Assembly: GCA_017465145.1 (NCBI GenBank)
Contig: JAFTWU010000010.1
Span: forward strand, 1 to 64,000
Direction: 5' to 3'
DNA from: Clostridia bacterium
GTDB taxonomy: Bacteria; Bacillota; Clostridia; Christensenellales; Borkfalkiaceae
DNA length: 64,000 bases
A model generated the notes under the pieces. The model saw only the letters and a list, made by a program, of their open reading frames with translations, ran no database searches and was not told the DNA's origin. Each line of letters starts with the position of its first letter. Positions within the stretch are counted from its first letter, which is position 1. This document shows, in pieces, positions 27,153-35,913 of the stretch. Made by a program: the position numbers and the translations under genes.

Positions 27153-27839
27153 CTAATTTTTAGCGTTAATTTTTACGCCGGGGCCCATGGTGCTTGCAAG
27201 AGATACGCTTCTAACGTATTGACCTTTTGCAGCAGCGGGTTTTGCTTTAATGATAGCATCCATAAGTGCTTCGTAGTTTTCTTGTAACTTTTCTTTGCCG
27301 AAGCTCTTTTTACCGATGGGGCAGTGAATAATAGCGGTTTTATCAAGACGGTATTCAACCTTACCAGCTTTGGTGTCTTTGATAGCCTTTGCTACGTCCA
27401 TAGTAACGGTACCAGATTTGGGGTTAGGCATTAAGCCCTTAGGACCTAAGATTTTACCGATACGACCAACCAAGCCCATCATATCAGGGGTGGTGATGAT
27501 AACGTCGTAATCAAACCAGTTTTCCGTTTGAATCTTTTGAATCATTTCTTCTGCACCAACAAAGTCAGCACCTGCTTCCTTTGCGATATCGGCTTTTTCA
27601 CCCTTAGCAAGTACCAAAACTTTAACGTCTTTACCGGTACCGTTGGGGAGAACTAGAACGCCACGAACTTGTTGGTCTGCTTGTTTGGGGTCTACACCCA
27701 AGCGAACGTGAAGTTCAATGGTTTCGTCAAACTTTGCTTTTGCTGTGTCAAGAACAAGGTTAATAGCTTCGTCAACTTCGTAAAGTTTAGCGCCGTCAAT
27801 AACCTTTGCACTGTCAATATATTTTTTTCCGTGTTTCAT
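27153..27839 (-). CDS. rplA: 50S ribosomal protein L1
   Basis: A 228-residue L1-stalk protein. Typical blocks seen are [15 protein letters not shown] near 37-51, V-L-P-N-G-T-G-K near 64-71, and [14 protein letters not shown] near 132-145. In many bacteria L1 represses its own rplK-rplA mRNA. It follows rplK by 54 bases. Confidence 0.97.
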   Translation of the reverse strand: MKHGKKYIDSAKVIDGAKLYEVDEAINLVLDTAKAKFDETIELHVRLGVDPKQADQQVRGVLVLPNGTGKDVKVLVLAKGEKADIAKEAGADFVGAEEMIQKIQTENWFDYDVIITTPDMMGLVGRIGKILGPKGLMPNPKSGTVTMDVAKAIKDTKAGKVEYRLDKTAIIHCPIGKKSFGKEKLQENYEALMDAIIKAKPAAAKGQYVRSVSLASTMGPGVKINAKN

Positions 27840-27893
27840 TTAATTTACCTCCTGTGGTACGTTCGGGGAACTATCCCCTCCCACATAACTTTA

Positions 27894-28319
27894 CTAATCT
27901 ACGACTTCTACACCCATACTTCTTGCGGTGCCAGCAATCATGCTGATAGCACTTTCCAAAGTGTTTGCATTAAGGTCGGGCATTTTGATTTTTGCAATTT
28001 CTTCAACTTGAGCTTTGGTAATTTTTGCTACCTTGTTCTTGTTGGGGGTTGCACTTGCACTTTCGATACCGCATGCCTTCTTAATAAGAACGGGTGCCGG
28101 TGGGGTCTTAAGAATGAAAGTGAAAGAACGGTCTTGATAAATCGTCATTACAACGGGGATAATAAGACCTGCCTGATCTTGCGTTTTAGCGTTGAATTCT
28201 TTCGTAAAGCCGGGAATGTTAATTCCGTGAGGACCTAACGTTGAACCTACGGGCGGACCTGGTGTTGCTTTGCCTGCGGGCAACTGCAATTTAACGATCG
28301 CCGTAACTTTTTTTGCCAT
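27894..28319 (-). CDS. rplK: 50S ribosomal protein L11
   Basis: A 141-residue protein of the GTPase-associated centre, at the family's exact usual length. Diagnostic features are [16 protein letters not shown] near the start and the C-terminal rRNA-binding K-M-P-D-L-N-A block with G-T-A-R-S-M-G. GGAGG precedes the start. The 177-base gap to nusG holds a hairpin and an alternating purine-pyrimidine tract. Confidence 0.97.
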   Translation of the reverse strand: MAKKVTAIVKLQLPAGKATPGPPVGSTLGPHGINIPGFTKEFNAKTQDQAGLIIPVVMTIYQDRSFTFILKTPPAPVLIKKACGIESASATPNKNKVAKITKAQVEEIAKIKMPDLNANTLESAISMIAGTARSMGVEVVD

Positions 28320-28390
28320 AATTGTTACCTCCTATTGTGGTAATAGCGTTGCGCCAGTGAGAAAAAGATTTAACGCAACTCCCACCTATA

Positions 28391-28457
28391 TACCAACGGC
28401 GCGTGCCGTTTGTACCAAATTTAAATAATGTATACGCACACGCGTAACGCATACGCG
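28391..28457 (-). promoter_or_regulatory. rplK-rplA leader: hairpin and alternating purine-pyrimidine tract
   Basis: A 10-base stem with one mismatch (TACCAACGGC / GCCGTTTGTA, 28391-28414) lies next to a 30-base stretch (28428-28457) of alternating purines and pyrimidines broken once. It sits between nusG and rplK and may be the regulatory leader or L1-binding region of the rplKA mRNA; I recognise no specific family. Confidence 0.4.
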
Positions 28458-28496
28458 AAATGCTTGCAAGGACATCAACTAGTTAATTGACTTTCC

Positions 28497-29033
28497 TTAG
28501 TTTACAGCCGTAATTTTCTTTACGTGAACGAAATCAAGTTCAACGTCGGTACTTCTGCCGAACATTGAAACGTTAACCATAACTTTTTGGGTGCTTTCGT
28601 TAAGTGATACAACCTTACCGACGAAAGATTCTAAAGGTCCAAATACGATTTGAACGTCGTCACCAACGGTAAAGTCAACGTTAACTGCAACTTTTACTAA
28701 GCCCATTCTTGCAACTTCTTCATCGGTTAAAGGCAAAGGTCTGCCTTGAGGACCAACGAAACCGGTTACGCCACGGGTGTTAGTTACAAGCCACCAAATA
28801 TCGTTGCTGTAAATCATCTTTAAGAAAACGTAGCAAGGGAATTTTTTTCTTTCAACAATCTTTTTCTTGCCGTTTGCCTTTTCTTCTAAGGTTTCTTCGG
28901 TAGGAATTTGAATTTCGAAAATGTTTTCTTGCAAATTATTGTTTTCAATAAGCTTTTCTAAACTGTCTTTCACCATTGCTTCGTAGCCGGAGTATGTGTG
29001 AATGACGTACCACTTTGCGTCTTCTACTGCCAT
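28497..29033 (-). CDS. nusG: Transcription termination/antitermination factor NusG
   Basis: A 178-residue protein with the NGN domain (W-Y-V-I-H-T-Y-S-G-Y-E near residues 8-18) and a C-terminal KOW domain (V-G-D-D-V-Q-I-V-F-G-P-L-E-S-F-V-G-K-V near 122-140). It binds RNA polymerase and links it to the ribosome or Rho. Follows secE by 9 bases in the conserved order. Confidence 0.96.
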   Translation of the reverse strand: MAVEDAKWYVIHTYSGYEAMVKDSLEKLIENNNLQENIFEIQIPTEETLEEKANGKKKIVERKKFPCYVFLKMIYSNDIWWLVTNTRGVTGFVGPQGRPLPLTDEEVARMGLVKVAVNVDFTVGDDVQIVFGPLESFVGKVVSLNESTQKVMVNVSMFGRSTDVELDFVHVKKITAVN

Positions 29034-29042
29034 AAAATACCC

Positions 29043-29354
29043 CTACGCACCAACTGATGGTGAAACAAGTTTTAATAATTCTAAAAGCCCTAAATCGAAT
29101 AAAGAAATAACGATTAAGAAAGCAAGAACAACGACGATTACGATACCGGTCTTTTTAACAACTTTGCCAAATGAAGGCCAGCTAACCCTTTTGAGTTCTG
29201 AGAATACGTCTTTGATTTTGCCACCTAGTCTTTTAAAGAAGTTAGGTTTTTTATCCTTTTTCTTTACCGGTTTTGCTTCCTTTTTGGGAGCGACTGCCTT
29301 ATCTTCACTAGTTGATAAGAAATCTTTTTCCGGCTTTTTTGATTTTTTTGCCAT
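29043..29354 (-). CDS. secE: Preprotein translocase subunit SecE
   Basis: A 103-residue subunit of the SecYEG channel. The amphipathic cytoplasmic helix with E-L-K-R-V-S-W-P-S near 53-61 and one membrane helix (about 68-90) are the functional core. The N-terminal 40 residues are Lys-rich and longer than in most Gram-positive SecE proteins (about 60 residues). Confidence 0.93.
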   Translation of the reverse strand: MAKKSKKPEKDFLSTSEDKAVAPKKEAKPVKKKDKKPNFFKRLGGKIKDVFSELKRVSWPSFGKVVKKTGIVIVVVLAFLIVISLFDLGLLELLKLVSPSVGA

Positions 29355-29415
29355 TTTTTACCCCTTTGCGCCAAATAGCGACTGGTTAAAAATTAAACTT
29401 TTACTTAACTACCGA

Positions 29416-29580
29416 CTACTTTGCTTCTTTATGAGTAGTGTGCTTTTTGCAGAACTTGCAATATTTTTGCATTTCTAACCTTTCGGTATCGTTCTTCTTA
29501 TTTTTGAAAGTATCGTAGTTTCTCTGTTTGCATTCCGTACAAGCGAGAGTGATTTTGTTTCTAGCGCCTTTTGCTGCCAT
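29416..29580 (-). CDS. rpmG: 50S ribosomal protein L33, zinc-binding form
   Basis: A 54-residue protein with two C-x-x-C pairs (C-T-E-C near 14-17 and C-K-F-C near 41-44), the C+ type of L33. GGAAGGTG seven bases before the ATG at 29580 sets the start; an in-frame ATG six codons upstream lacks such a site. First gene of rpmG-secE-nusG-rplK-rplA. Confidence 0.93.
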   Translation of the reverse strand: MAAKGARNKITLACTECKQRNYDTFKNKKNDTERLEMQKYCKFCKKHTTHKEAK

Positions 29581-29634
29581 AATGCACCTTCCGAACATGA
29601 AAAAATTAACACCCCGAAACCGAGATGCTAATGT

Positions 29635-29663
29635 ATTTTAACAAATAAACAAGTATGTGTCAA
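29635..29663 (-). promoter_or_regulatory. Promoter of the rpmG-secE-nusG-rplKA operon
   Basis: Minus-strand TTGACA (29658-29663), 17-base spacer, TAAAAT (29635-29640). Confidence 0.75.
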
Positions 29664-29834
29664 GTTTTTTACCCTATTTTTTAAATATTTTAAGGGTTTT
29701 TTGCGTCTTTTTTAAGCCTTTTCTACATTTAGAAAAGTTGTCCGCGTTTTTTACCATATCTTGTGGTTTATATGTAATATAAAGTGTCACTTTTAAGTGA
29801 GTTTTAAAACAAATTGTTTATTTCAATCTTTTAA

Positions 29835-30758
29835 TTATTCCGTTTTGGCTATGTGGTTTATTATGGGGGTGTAAAAATCTTTGGTGGCGATAATGCTGTT
29901 TATAGTTTGTTGCGATAGGGTGGCAATAGGTATATCGTTGTCGAATATAACTATTTCGTTAACGGCTTCTGGGTCTAAAATATCGTAAAGCCGTTTTACC
30001 GTTGCCGATTTATCTAGCGCTTGCTTTTTATAAGGGACACCGCGTTTTAATGATAGTGCGCTTGGAAATTCTATCGCGCGAATATATCCCGTATTTTTCA
30101 CAAACAACCCCGACAAAATAAATAGCGCAAATAATAGAATTGATAAGTTTACGCTGGTAAAACAAGAATATATAAAAAGCGCAATTAAAACGCCCGCCAT
30201 TACCCCGCCTATAATCCGGCAAATTTTAAGCGCGGTTTTTCTGTCTTTATAGAGTGATATTATAGCGCACAAAACCCTTCCGCCGTCTAGTGGATATGCG
30301 GGAATAAAGTTAATTATAGCCATTGAAAAGTTGGCTTCTGCCACTATATCGGTATAGGCGTAAGTTTCGGGGAATATCCACCAAAGCGCAACGAAAAAGA
30401 CGCCCACAAACAAATTCAAAAATGGGCCTGCAAGTGCAATTTTAATTTCGTCTTTTGCCTTAAGGTTATCAAGGTCGCCAGATACCACCGCGCCAAAGGG
30501 CATAAGGGTTATTTTGTTAAGTTTGTACCCCCTATCGTTTGCCACGAAAGAGTGCCCTAGTTCGTGCATTAAGGCGCATATGGTATATATTAAAAATATT
30601 AAAAATCTACCCGTTAAAGCATAGTAAAAACCGCAAACGAAGAAAAGTGGATGAAGGGAAAACCTTAACCCGTTCGATTGCGGATTTTCTTTATTATTTT
30701 TACTTAATGCAAAGCCTTTTGGGACTTTTGGAATTTTAGGAAGTATTAAACCGCCCAT
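29835..30758 (-). CDS. spoIVFB: SpoIVFB-like site-2 protease (M50 family)
   Basis: A 307-residue membrane metalloprotease. The zinc motif is H-E-L-G-H (His65, Glu66, His69) and the third ligand lies in P-A-Y-P-L-D-G-G-R-V near residue 158. In Bacillus SpoIVFB cleaves pro-sigma-K in the forespore membrane during sporulation. The gene overlaps the end of a SpoIVFA-like gene by 13 bases, the same pairing as in Bacillus, which supports the sporulation assignment over a generic M50 peptidase. Confidence 0.85.
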   Translation of the reverse strand: MGGLILPKIPKVPKGFALSKNNKENPQSNGLRFSLHPLFFVCGFYYALTGRFLIFLIYTICALMHELGHSFVANDRGYKLNKITLMPFGAVVSGDLDNLKAKDEIKIALAGPFLNLFVGVFFVALWWIFPETYAYTDIVAEANFSMAIINFIPAYPLDGGRVLCAIISLYKDRKTALKICRIIGGVMAGVLIALFIYSCFTSVNLSILLFALFILSGLFVKNTGYIRAIEFPSALSLKRGVPYKKQALDKSATVKRLYDILDPEAVNEIVIFDNDIPIATLSQQTINSIIATKDFYTPIINHIAKTE

Positions 30759-31708
30759 ACCACCGTGTCGTCGATAATTTGATAGTTAGATATAACTTTA
30801 CCGTCCGCGCCCATAAAACACATAGTTGCTTGCTCTTTAACGAACCCTACGGGCAAGGTAGCGTATACCTTATCCCCCGCGCTAGAATAGGCGTAATCTA
30901 GCCCGCTAAATACCGAAATAAAGTTTTTGTTGTGGGCAATTTCCACGGTATATTTGCCGTTATCATCAACCGTAACGCTAGTTATCGTGCCGTTTGCAGA
31001 CGGATAGATACTGCCTGTACCCGAGAAGGTCAAAACGCCTTCTTCCATTTGATAATCGGTTAAATCGCTATCGTTAATTACAGGTGCAAAGTCGGTGTAA
31101 CTGCGGTTATCTACCTGCGTACTTTCCGTGCCGAACACACCGCGAAGGAACACGTTTACACCGCTGTCGGTATATAGCGCGTTAGTAATAAAAATGGTGG
31201 CTATTAAAACGCCGATTATGGCAAGTTGAACGCCAAGGACGGAAATCTTAAATCTGCCTTTTTTCTTTTTATTTTCTATTTTTGCCCGCCTTACGTTACT
31301 TGTGGGCTGATATAAATCTTCTATGTAATCGCTTTTAGGAATTTCGGTGTTTTCGCCGTCACCTTGAACGTAATATTCGCCATCCACCACTTGCCCGTTT
31401 TGTTGCATATCCGCTTGATTAAGGGGCTCGGGCGTTTGCATATCATCGCAATTTAAGGCGTTAACGTAACTTTGATTTTCAATATCAAGGTTTTCCCTTT
31501 CCGCCACGTTTTCTGATTTAACGTCTTCTATCGTTTGTTCGGAAACGATATTTTCAGCGTTGACCTTTTGCAAAAGTTGTTCTTTCACTTCTTCGGGGCG
31601 AATTTCCTTTTTACGACGACGGCGCACCTTTTTCGCCGGCTTATAGGTGATATTGCAGGTGTTTACGGGAATTTCAAGCATACTTGCATATTGTAATTTT
31701 TCGTTCAT
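30746..31708 (-). CDS. SpoIVFA-like membrane protein with degenerate LytM domain
   Basis: A 320-residue protein with a long acidic cytoplasmic N-terminus (about 1-155), one membrane segment (about 163-185) and an extracytoplasmic domain. Its C-terminal part (G-T-I-T-S-V ... V-E-I-A-H-N-K-N-F-I-S-V-F-S-G-L) resembles M23/LytM but lacks the H-x-H metal site. SpoIVFA has this layout and inhibits and anchors SpoIVFB, the neighbouring gene. AAAGGAGC precedes the ATG at 31708. The N-terminus is longer than in Bacillus SpoIVFA. Confidence 0.72.
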   Translation of the reverse strand: MNEKLQYASMLEIPVNTCNITYKPAKKVRRRRKKEIRPEEVKEQLLQKVNAENIVSEQTIEDVKSENVAERENLDIENQSYVNALNCDDMQTPEPLNQADMQQNGQVVDGEYYVQGDGENTEIPKSDYIEDLYQPTSNVRRAKIENKKKKGRFKISVLGVQLAIIGVLIATIFITNALYTDSGVNVFLRGVFGTESTQVDNRSYTDFAPVINDSDLTDYQMEEGVLTFSGTGSIYPSANGTITSVTVDDNGKYTVEIAHNKNFISVFSGLDYAYSSAGDKVYATLPVGFVKEQATMCFMGADGKVISNYQIIDDTVVWAV

Positions 31709-31780
31709 AATTTGCTCCTTTACCATTGCTTGTAAAAATATATGAACGCGAAATTAAAGTTATGCTATCAAAAACAAAGA

Positions 31781-31806
31781 AAAAGCGCACGTATTTGTGC
31801 GCTTTT
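31781..31806 (-). terminator. Terminator after apgM
   Basis: AAAAGCGCAC / GTGCGCTTTT perfect arms, about 20 bases beyond the apgM stop at 31827. Confidence 0.8.
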
Positions 31807-31826
31807 TGTAATTTTTTACCTTTTTA

Positions 31827-33038
31827 TTATTTTTCCAAAAACTTTTGCATAAGCATAACGCCACTTTCTATAAAGTTACCGCTATTTTCCGCTTGTTCTT
31901 CCGTATAAGTATTTGCCGTGCCGTTAACCTTTTTGTTGCTTTTATAAATAACGTATGGAACAGGGTCGGCACAATGCGTCATTATAGATATAGGCGTGGG
32001 ATGGTCTGGGCAAATAAGCATAGCAAAATCTTCTTTGCTTTCTCTTAAATATGAAAGGATAGGACCAACCACCTTTTCGTCAATTTGTTCGATAGAGTAA
32101 ATCTTCTTTTCCGCATCGCCGTGATGACCGCACTCGTCTGGGGCTTCCATATGAATATAAACGTAATCTACGCCATTTTTAAGTGCATCTATACAAGCGT
32201 TTGCCTTGCCCGTAAAGTTGGTATCGTAGTTGCCCGTTGCACCTTCAACTTCTATAACCGACATATCGGCAAGTTTGCCTATGCCTTTAAGAAGGTCAAC
32301 GGCGGAAATCATTGCGCCCTTTATACCGTAGCGTTCATAAAAGTTTTGCAAAGACGGTTTAGTGCCTTCACCCCAAAACCAAAGTGAATTTGCGGGGCGT
32401 TTACCCGCTTTTACGCGTGCGATATTTACGGGGTGGTCTTTTAATATTTGCACCGATTTTTTCATTAAATCAAGGTAAATTTGACCTTGTGCGCTAGTTG
32501 GCAAATGCCCTTTTATCGCCTTGCCCGTTATGTCGTGTGGGGGCGTTAAATCGCCTGCGATAGTGCCGTTATCAACCACTAGACAATGGCGATAACTGAT
32601 ACCTGCGTATAGTTTAAGGGCGCTAGTGTTAAGTTCTTTTGCTAGCGTTTCTATAAGTGCTTTTGCTTCTTCAGTAGAAATTTCGCCCGCGCTGTAATCT
32701 ACCATAGTTTTATCTTCAAAAACTTCTTCTTCGGTTAAGGTTACTAAATTTGCGCGCGCGGTAACGTCGGTATCTTTTAAGGATATACCGATAGACGCCG
32801 CTTCTAAGGGGGAGCGCCCCGTGTAGCATTCTTTAATATCATAGCCTAAAACGGAAAGGTTAGCTACGTCGCTACCCGGTTTTACCCCGCAAGGTACAGT
32901 TTTACAAAGCCCTATTTCAGAAATAGGACAAAGGGAATCTATATTAGGTTTTTTTGCAAGCATTAGGGGGGTTTTGCCGTTTAACGAAGGTTGGCGATAA
33001 TCCGCCATACCGTCCCCTAAAATTACCACGTATTTCAT
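31827..33038 (-). CDS. apgM: Cofactor-independent phosphoglycerate mutase, archaeal-type
   Basis: A 403-residue alkaline-phosphatase-superfamily enzyme that interconverts 3- and 2-phosphoglycerate. Metal and catalytic blocks are G-D-G-M-A-D near the start, P-G-S-D-V-A-N-L-S-V-L-G-Y near 52-64, E-A-P-D-E-C-G-H-H-G-D near 302-312 and C-P-D-H-P-T-P near 342-348. This clade is the aPGAM type; bacterial members are often labelled proposed homoserine kinases. Its ATG overlaps the ung stop codon (TAATG). Confidence 0.88.
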   Translation of the reverse strand: MKYVVILGDGMADYRQPSLNGKTPLMLAKKPNIDSLCPISEIGLCKTVPCGVKPGSDVANLSVLGYDIKECYTGRSPLEAASIGISLKDTDVTARANLVTLTEEEVFEDKTMVDYSAGEISTEEAKALIETLAKELNTSALKLYAGISYRHCLVVDNGTIAGDLTPPHDITGKAIKGHLPTSAQGQIYLDLMKKSVQILKDHPVNIARVKAGKRPANSLWFWGEGTKPSLQNFYERYGIKGAMISAVDLLKGIGKLADMSVIEVEGATGNYDTNFTGKANACIDALKNGVDYVYIHMEAPDECGHHGDAEKKIYSIEQIDEKVVGPILSYLRESKEDFAMLICPDHPTPISIMTHCADPVPYVIYKSNKKVNGTANTYTEEQAENSGNFIESGVMLMQKFLEK

Positions 33039-33706
33039 TATAAATCACTCCAAATAACAGGCAAAGTGCCGTGTGTGATAAGATATTGATTTGCTTTGTT
33101 AAAATGCCCGTTGCCGAAAAATCCGTTGTAAGCGGAAAGCGGGCTTGGGTGCGCGCTTTCTAAAACCAAGTGTTTAGTTTGGTCTATAAGTGCCTTTTTA
33201 CTGCGGGCGTTACTGCCCCAAAGGATAAAAACAACCCCTTTACGAAGGTTAGAAATCTTTTTGATTATACCGTCTGTAAACTCTTCCCACCCCTTGCCTT
33301 TATGAGAGTTGGCGTTGTGTGCGCGAACTGTTAAACAGGTGTTAAGAAGAAGTACGCCTTGTTCCGCCCAACGCGTTAAGTCGCCGTGAGTGGGCATTTC
33401 TTCACCCGTTTCTGCGGAAATTTCTTTATAGATATTTACAAGGGACGGGGGTTTTTGAACGCCTTTAGGCACGGAAAACGATAAGCCCATTGCTTGACCT
33501 TCTTCGTGATAAGGGTCTTGCCCCAAAATTACCACCTTTATATCGTTAAACGCCGTTTTTTTCATACTGTTAAAAATATCGTTCATAGGCGGATATACCG
33601 TTTGAGTGAAATATTCTGTTTTCAAAAATTCTCTAAGCGATTTATAGGTGGGCGAAGAAAATTCTTCTTGCAATATGCTATCCCATTCTTCAGTAATTTT
33701 AACCAT
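33038..33706 (-). CDS. ung: Uracil-DNA glycosylase, family 1
   Basis: A 222-residue base-excision-repair enzyme that removes uracil from DNA. The catalytic water-activating motif G-Q-D-P-Y-H (about 60-65), L-L-L-N-T-C-L-T-V in the middle and the C-terminal minor-groove loop H-P-S-P-L-S-A are intact. Cotranscribed and translationally coupled with apgM, a pairing with no obvious functional link. Confidence 0.96.
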   Translation of the reverse strand: MVKITEEWDSILQEEFSSPTYKSLREFLKTEYFTQTVYPPMNDIFNSMKKTAFNDIKVVILGQDPYHEEGQAMGLSFSVPKGVQKPPSLVNIYKEISAETGEEMPTHGDLTRWAEQGVLLLNTCLTVRAHNANSHKGKGWEEFTDGIIKKISNLRKGVVFILWGSNARSKKALIDQTKHLVLESAHPSPLSAYNGFFGNGHFNKANQYLITHGTLPVIWSDL

Positions 33707-33728
33707 ATATATATTTTATCATTTTGTT

Positions 33729-33757
33729 TTGACAAAAGCAATATAATTTTATATACT
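33729..33757 (+). promoter_or_regulatory. Promoter of mntP
   Basis: TTGACA (33729-33734), 17-base spacer, TATACT (33752-33757). The leader is only about 10 bases, too short for a manganese riboswitch. Confidence 0.75.
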
Positions 33758-33774
33758 ATTGGCAAGGTTTTTAT

Positions 33775-34371
33775 ATGAATTATTTTGACGTTATTATGGT
33801 AGGACTCGCGCTATCTATCGACGCGTGCGCCTTAACAATAGCAAATTGCACCGCCTATAAAGACGCGCTTACTAGAAAAAAGGCGTGGCGTATGCCCGCC
33901 ACTTTTGCGCTTTTTCAAGGCTTAATGCCGTTAATAGGTTTTTTCGTTGGCGGGCTTTTTGCAAAATATTTACAAGCGGCAAGCGGATATATAACTAGTG
34001 CCGTATTCTTTATTCTTTGCGGTAAAATTATTTTCGATATAATTAAAGAACGCCGTGAACTAAAAGAAGTTGGCAAAGATGCGGATAATAAAAACGGGGG
34101 CGCAAAGTTTACCGTGCCCACACTTTTAATTCAAGCGGTGGCAACAAGCATAGACGCGTTAGTTATAGGCGTTACTATGAGTATGGGGATATCAATGCCC
34201 ATCTATATTGCCGTATTAATTATTGCCGGAATAACCCTTGTTTTAGTAACCCTTGCCCTTCTTGTAGGAAAAGGACTTGGCGCACTTTTTGGAAAATACG
34301 CTAATTGGGTGGGCGCGTTTATATTGTTTACCCTTGCCGTTAAATCTTTAATAGAAGCGATTATAGGTTAA
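33775..34371 (+). CDS. mntP: Manganese efflux pump MntP
   Basis: A 198-residue membrane protein with six hydrophobic segments. Two internally similar halves each carry the conserved acidic signature: G-L-A-L-S-I-D-A-C-A near residue 10-19 and Q-A-V-A-T-S-I-D-A-L near 116-125. This is diagnostic of MntP (former DUF204), which exports Mn(II). AAGG lies just before the start. Unlike many mntP genes it has no visible yybP-ykoY riboswitch. Confidence 0.93.
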   Translation: MNYFDVIMVGLALSIDACALTIANCTAYKDALTRKKAWRMPATFALFQGLMPLIGFFVGGLFAKYLQAASGYITSAVFFILCGKIIFDIIKERRELKEVGKDADNKNGGAKFTVPTLLIQAVATSIDALVIGVTMSMGISMPIYIAVLIIAGITLVLVTLALLVGKGLGALFGKYANWVGAFILFTLAVKSLIEAIIG

Positions 34372-34419
34372 CCTATAAAGTAGGCACACAAAATCCAAAA
34401 TATTAAATTTCTAAAACAA

Positions 34420-34444
34420 AACCCCCGACTTTTTGTCGGGGGTT
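34420..34444. terminator. Bidirectional terminator between mntP and the GH4 gene
   Basis: AACCCCCGAC / GTCGGGGGTT arms with T tracts; convergent genes on both sides. Confidence 0.82.
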
Positions 34445-34464
34445 AATTTTTTTGTTACGCCAAA

Positions 34465-35850
34465 TTACTTTTGGGTTTTTGCGTATTGTTCGTAGAAGGG
34501 AAGATACTTTCTGGTGTTGTAAAGCATTTCGTTAAAGAGTGCGCGTGCATCTTTTAATGAAAGGTTTACGTTGGGGTCGTTAGCAAATGCTTGGAAAGCA
34601 AGTTCATAATCACCGCTGATAGCAGCGTCGATAATTGCTTCTTGGTTTTGAGCAACCCTAGTTACCATAGAGTTAACAACGAAAGGTAACTTGCCTGCAC
34701 ATACGGGGCGAACTTCATCGCTACCAAAGAACGCGTTGGTTTCAACAACTATACCTAAAGGCATGTTTTCCATTTGACCACGGTTAGGCATGTTTACGTT
34801 AGTTATGAAAGATTCTAAACCTAAAAGTGCTTTCATTTGACGAACGCTTTCTTCACCCGTTTTGTAGAATTCAAAAGGTTCACCGTTAGCACGGTTGTTT
34901 TGAACTTCAATTCTCCATGCTAAGTCTTCTTTTCTCCAAGAAACAGGGGTTAAACCGAATTTCATTTCTGCAACGCGGTCTGGAGAAGAGAGATACCAAC
35001 TGCCAGGGGTGAATTCTGCAAGGTGACGGTCGCCTGCTGCAGCGATTACGCCGTAACGTTCGTAAAGGTCGAACTTAACTAATTCTAAAGTATCGAAAGC
35101 GCCGTTTGCCCAGTGTCCACCGTCGGGGCTAACGCCTTCTGGGTGGTCTTTAATGTATTCGCCGTAAAGGGGCATAAGGTCGTGCCCTTTGCAACTTGCT
35201 TTATCTATCCAAGTGAAGTGGTTGATACCTAAAACGTTAATCTTAATATCGTCGCGGGTAGCCTTGATGCCAAGTTTTTCATCGGCAACTTTAGCCAAGA
35301 TTTCTTGAGTGCCGAAAACTTCGTGACAGCAACCGAAAGCCTTAATTCCTGGGAAACCCCTGTAAAGAGCAGCAACGAGCATTGCCATTGGGTTAGTAAA
35401 GTTAATTACCCAAGCGTTAGGACAATATTTTTCAATTTCTTTAGCGTAGCCGTAGAAAATTGGAACAGCCCTTAAAGCACGAACGCAACCACCAGGACCG
35501 GTAGTATCGCCAACTGATTGGTAAATACCGTATTTTTCGGGAGCGTGTACGTCGCTTTCCATTTCGTCAAAAGTGCCGGGAAGAATTGACATAATAACAA
35601 AGTCTGCTCCTTCTAAGCATTCTTTTGAATTATCGCAAGAGATATATTCCCATTTACCTACAACGTCTTCACGTGCGGTTAAAAGATTACCGATTTTAGC
35701 GTTTTTGTCTGAAGCATCTTTATCAATATCATAAAGATAAACTTTACCTGCTAGAGCGGGTTCTTGTGCTAAGTCGCACATAAGGTTTCTTGCCCAACCA
35801 CGACTGCCGCCGCCGATAAAGGCAATTTTAAGATTTTTAACGTCGTTCAT
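34465..35850 (-). CDS. Family 4 glycoside hydrolase (alpha-galactosidase/glucosidase or galacturonidase type)
   Basis: A 461-residue NAD- and Mn-dependent glycosidase. The Rossmann motif I-A-F-I-G-G-G-S-R-G-W lies at the N-terminus, the metal-site cysteine and histidine lie in G-C-C-H-E-V-F-G near 175, and the I-N-H-F-T-W block follows near 210. GH4 members hydrolyse diverse alpha-glycosides through a redox mechanism; the sugar specificity cannot be read from sequence here. AGGAGA lies seven bases before the ATG at 35850; the ATG two codons earlier is too close to it. Monocistronic, with palindromes in the promoter. Confidence 0.9.
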   Translation of the reverse strand: MNDVKNLKIAFIGGGSRGWARNLMCDLAQEPALAGKVYLYDIDKDASDKNAKIGNLLTAREDVVGKWEYISCDNSKECLEGADFVIMSILPGTFDEMESDVHAPEKYGIYQSVGDTTGPGGCVRALRAVPIFYGYAKEIEKYCPNAWVINFTNPMAMLVAALYRGFPGIKAFGCCHEVFGTQEILAKVADEKLGIKATRDDIKINVLGINHFTWIDKASCKGHDLMPLYGEYIKDHPEGVSPDGGHWANGAFDTLELVKFDLYERYGVIAAAGDRHLAEFTPGSWYLSSPDRVAEMKFGLTPVSWRKEDLAWRIEVQNNRANGEPFEFYKTGEESVRQMKALLGLESFITNVNMPNRGQMENMPLGIVVETNAFFGSDEVRPVCAGKLPFVVNSMVTRVAQNQEAIIDAAISGDYELAFQAFANDPNVNLSLKDARALFNEMLYNTRKYLPFYEQYAKTQK

Positions 35851-35884
35851 CACCATTCTCCTATTAGAACAAAATTGTAAATAT

Positions 35885-35913
35885 ATTCTACACTTTTTTT
35901 ATAAAAGTGTAAA
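35885..35913 (-). promoter_or_regulatory. GH4 promoter with palindromic operator
   Basis: Minus-strand TTTACA (35908-35913), 17-base spacer, TAGAAT (35885-35890). The inverted repeat ACACTTTT - 5 bases - AAAAGTGT (35890-35910) fills the spacer. A second perfect palindrome TTTTGTACAAAA lies upstream near 35929-35940. Both are candidate repressor sites. Confidence 0.6.

Noticed and set aside
27840-28496. tRNA genes expected around the rpmG-secE-nusG-rplK cluster
   Set aside because: No cloverleaf or T-loop GTTCGAAT-type sequence could be found there or elsewhere in the window.
29755-29769. ACCATATCTTGTGGT considered as an NrdR box
   Set aside because: It departs from the usual 16-base NrdR consensus, is single, and no ribonucleotide reductase gene is nearby.
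33735-33775. Possible manganese riboswitch ahead of mntP
   Set aside because: The promoter leaves only about 10 leader bases.
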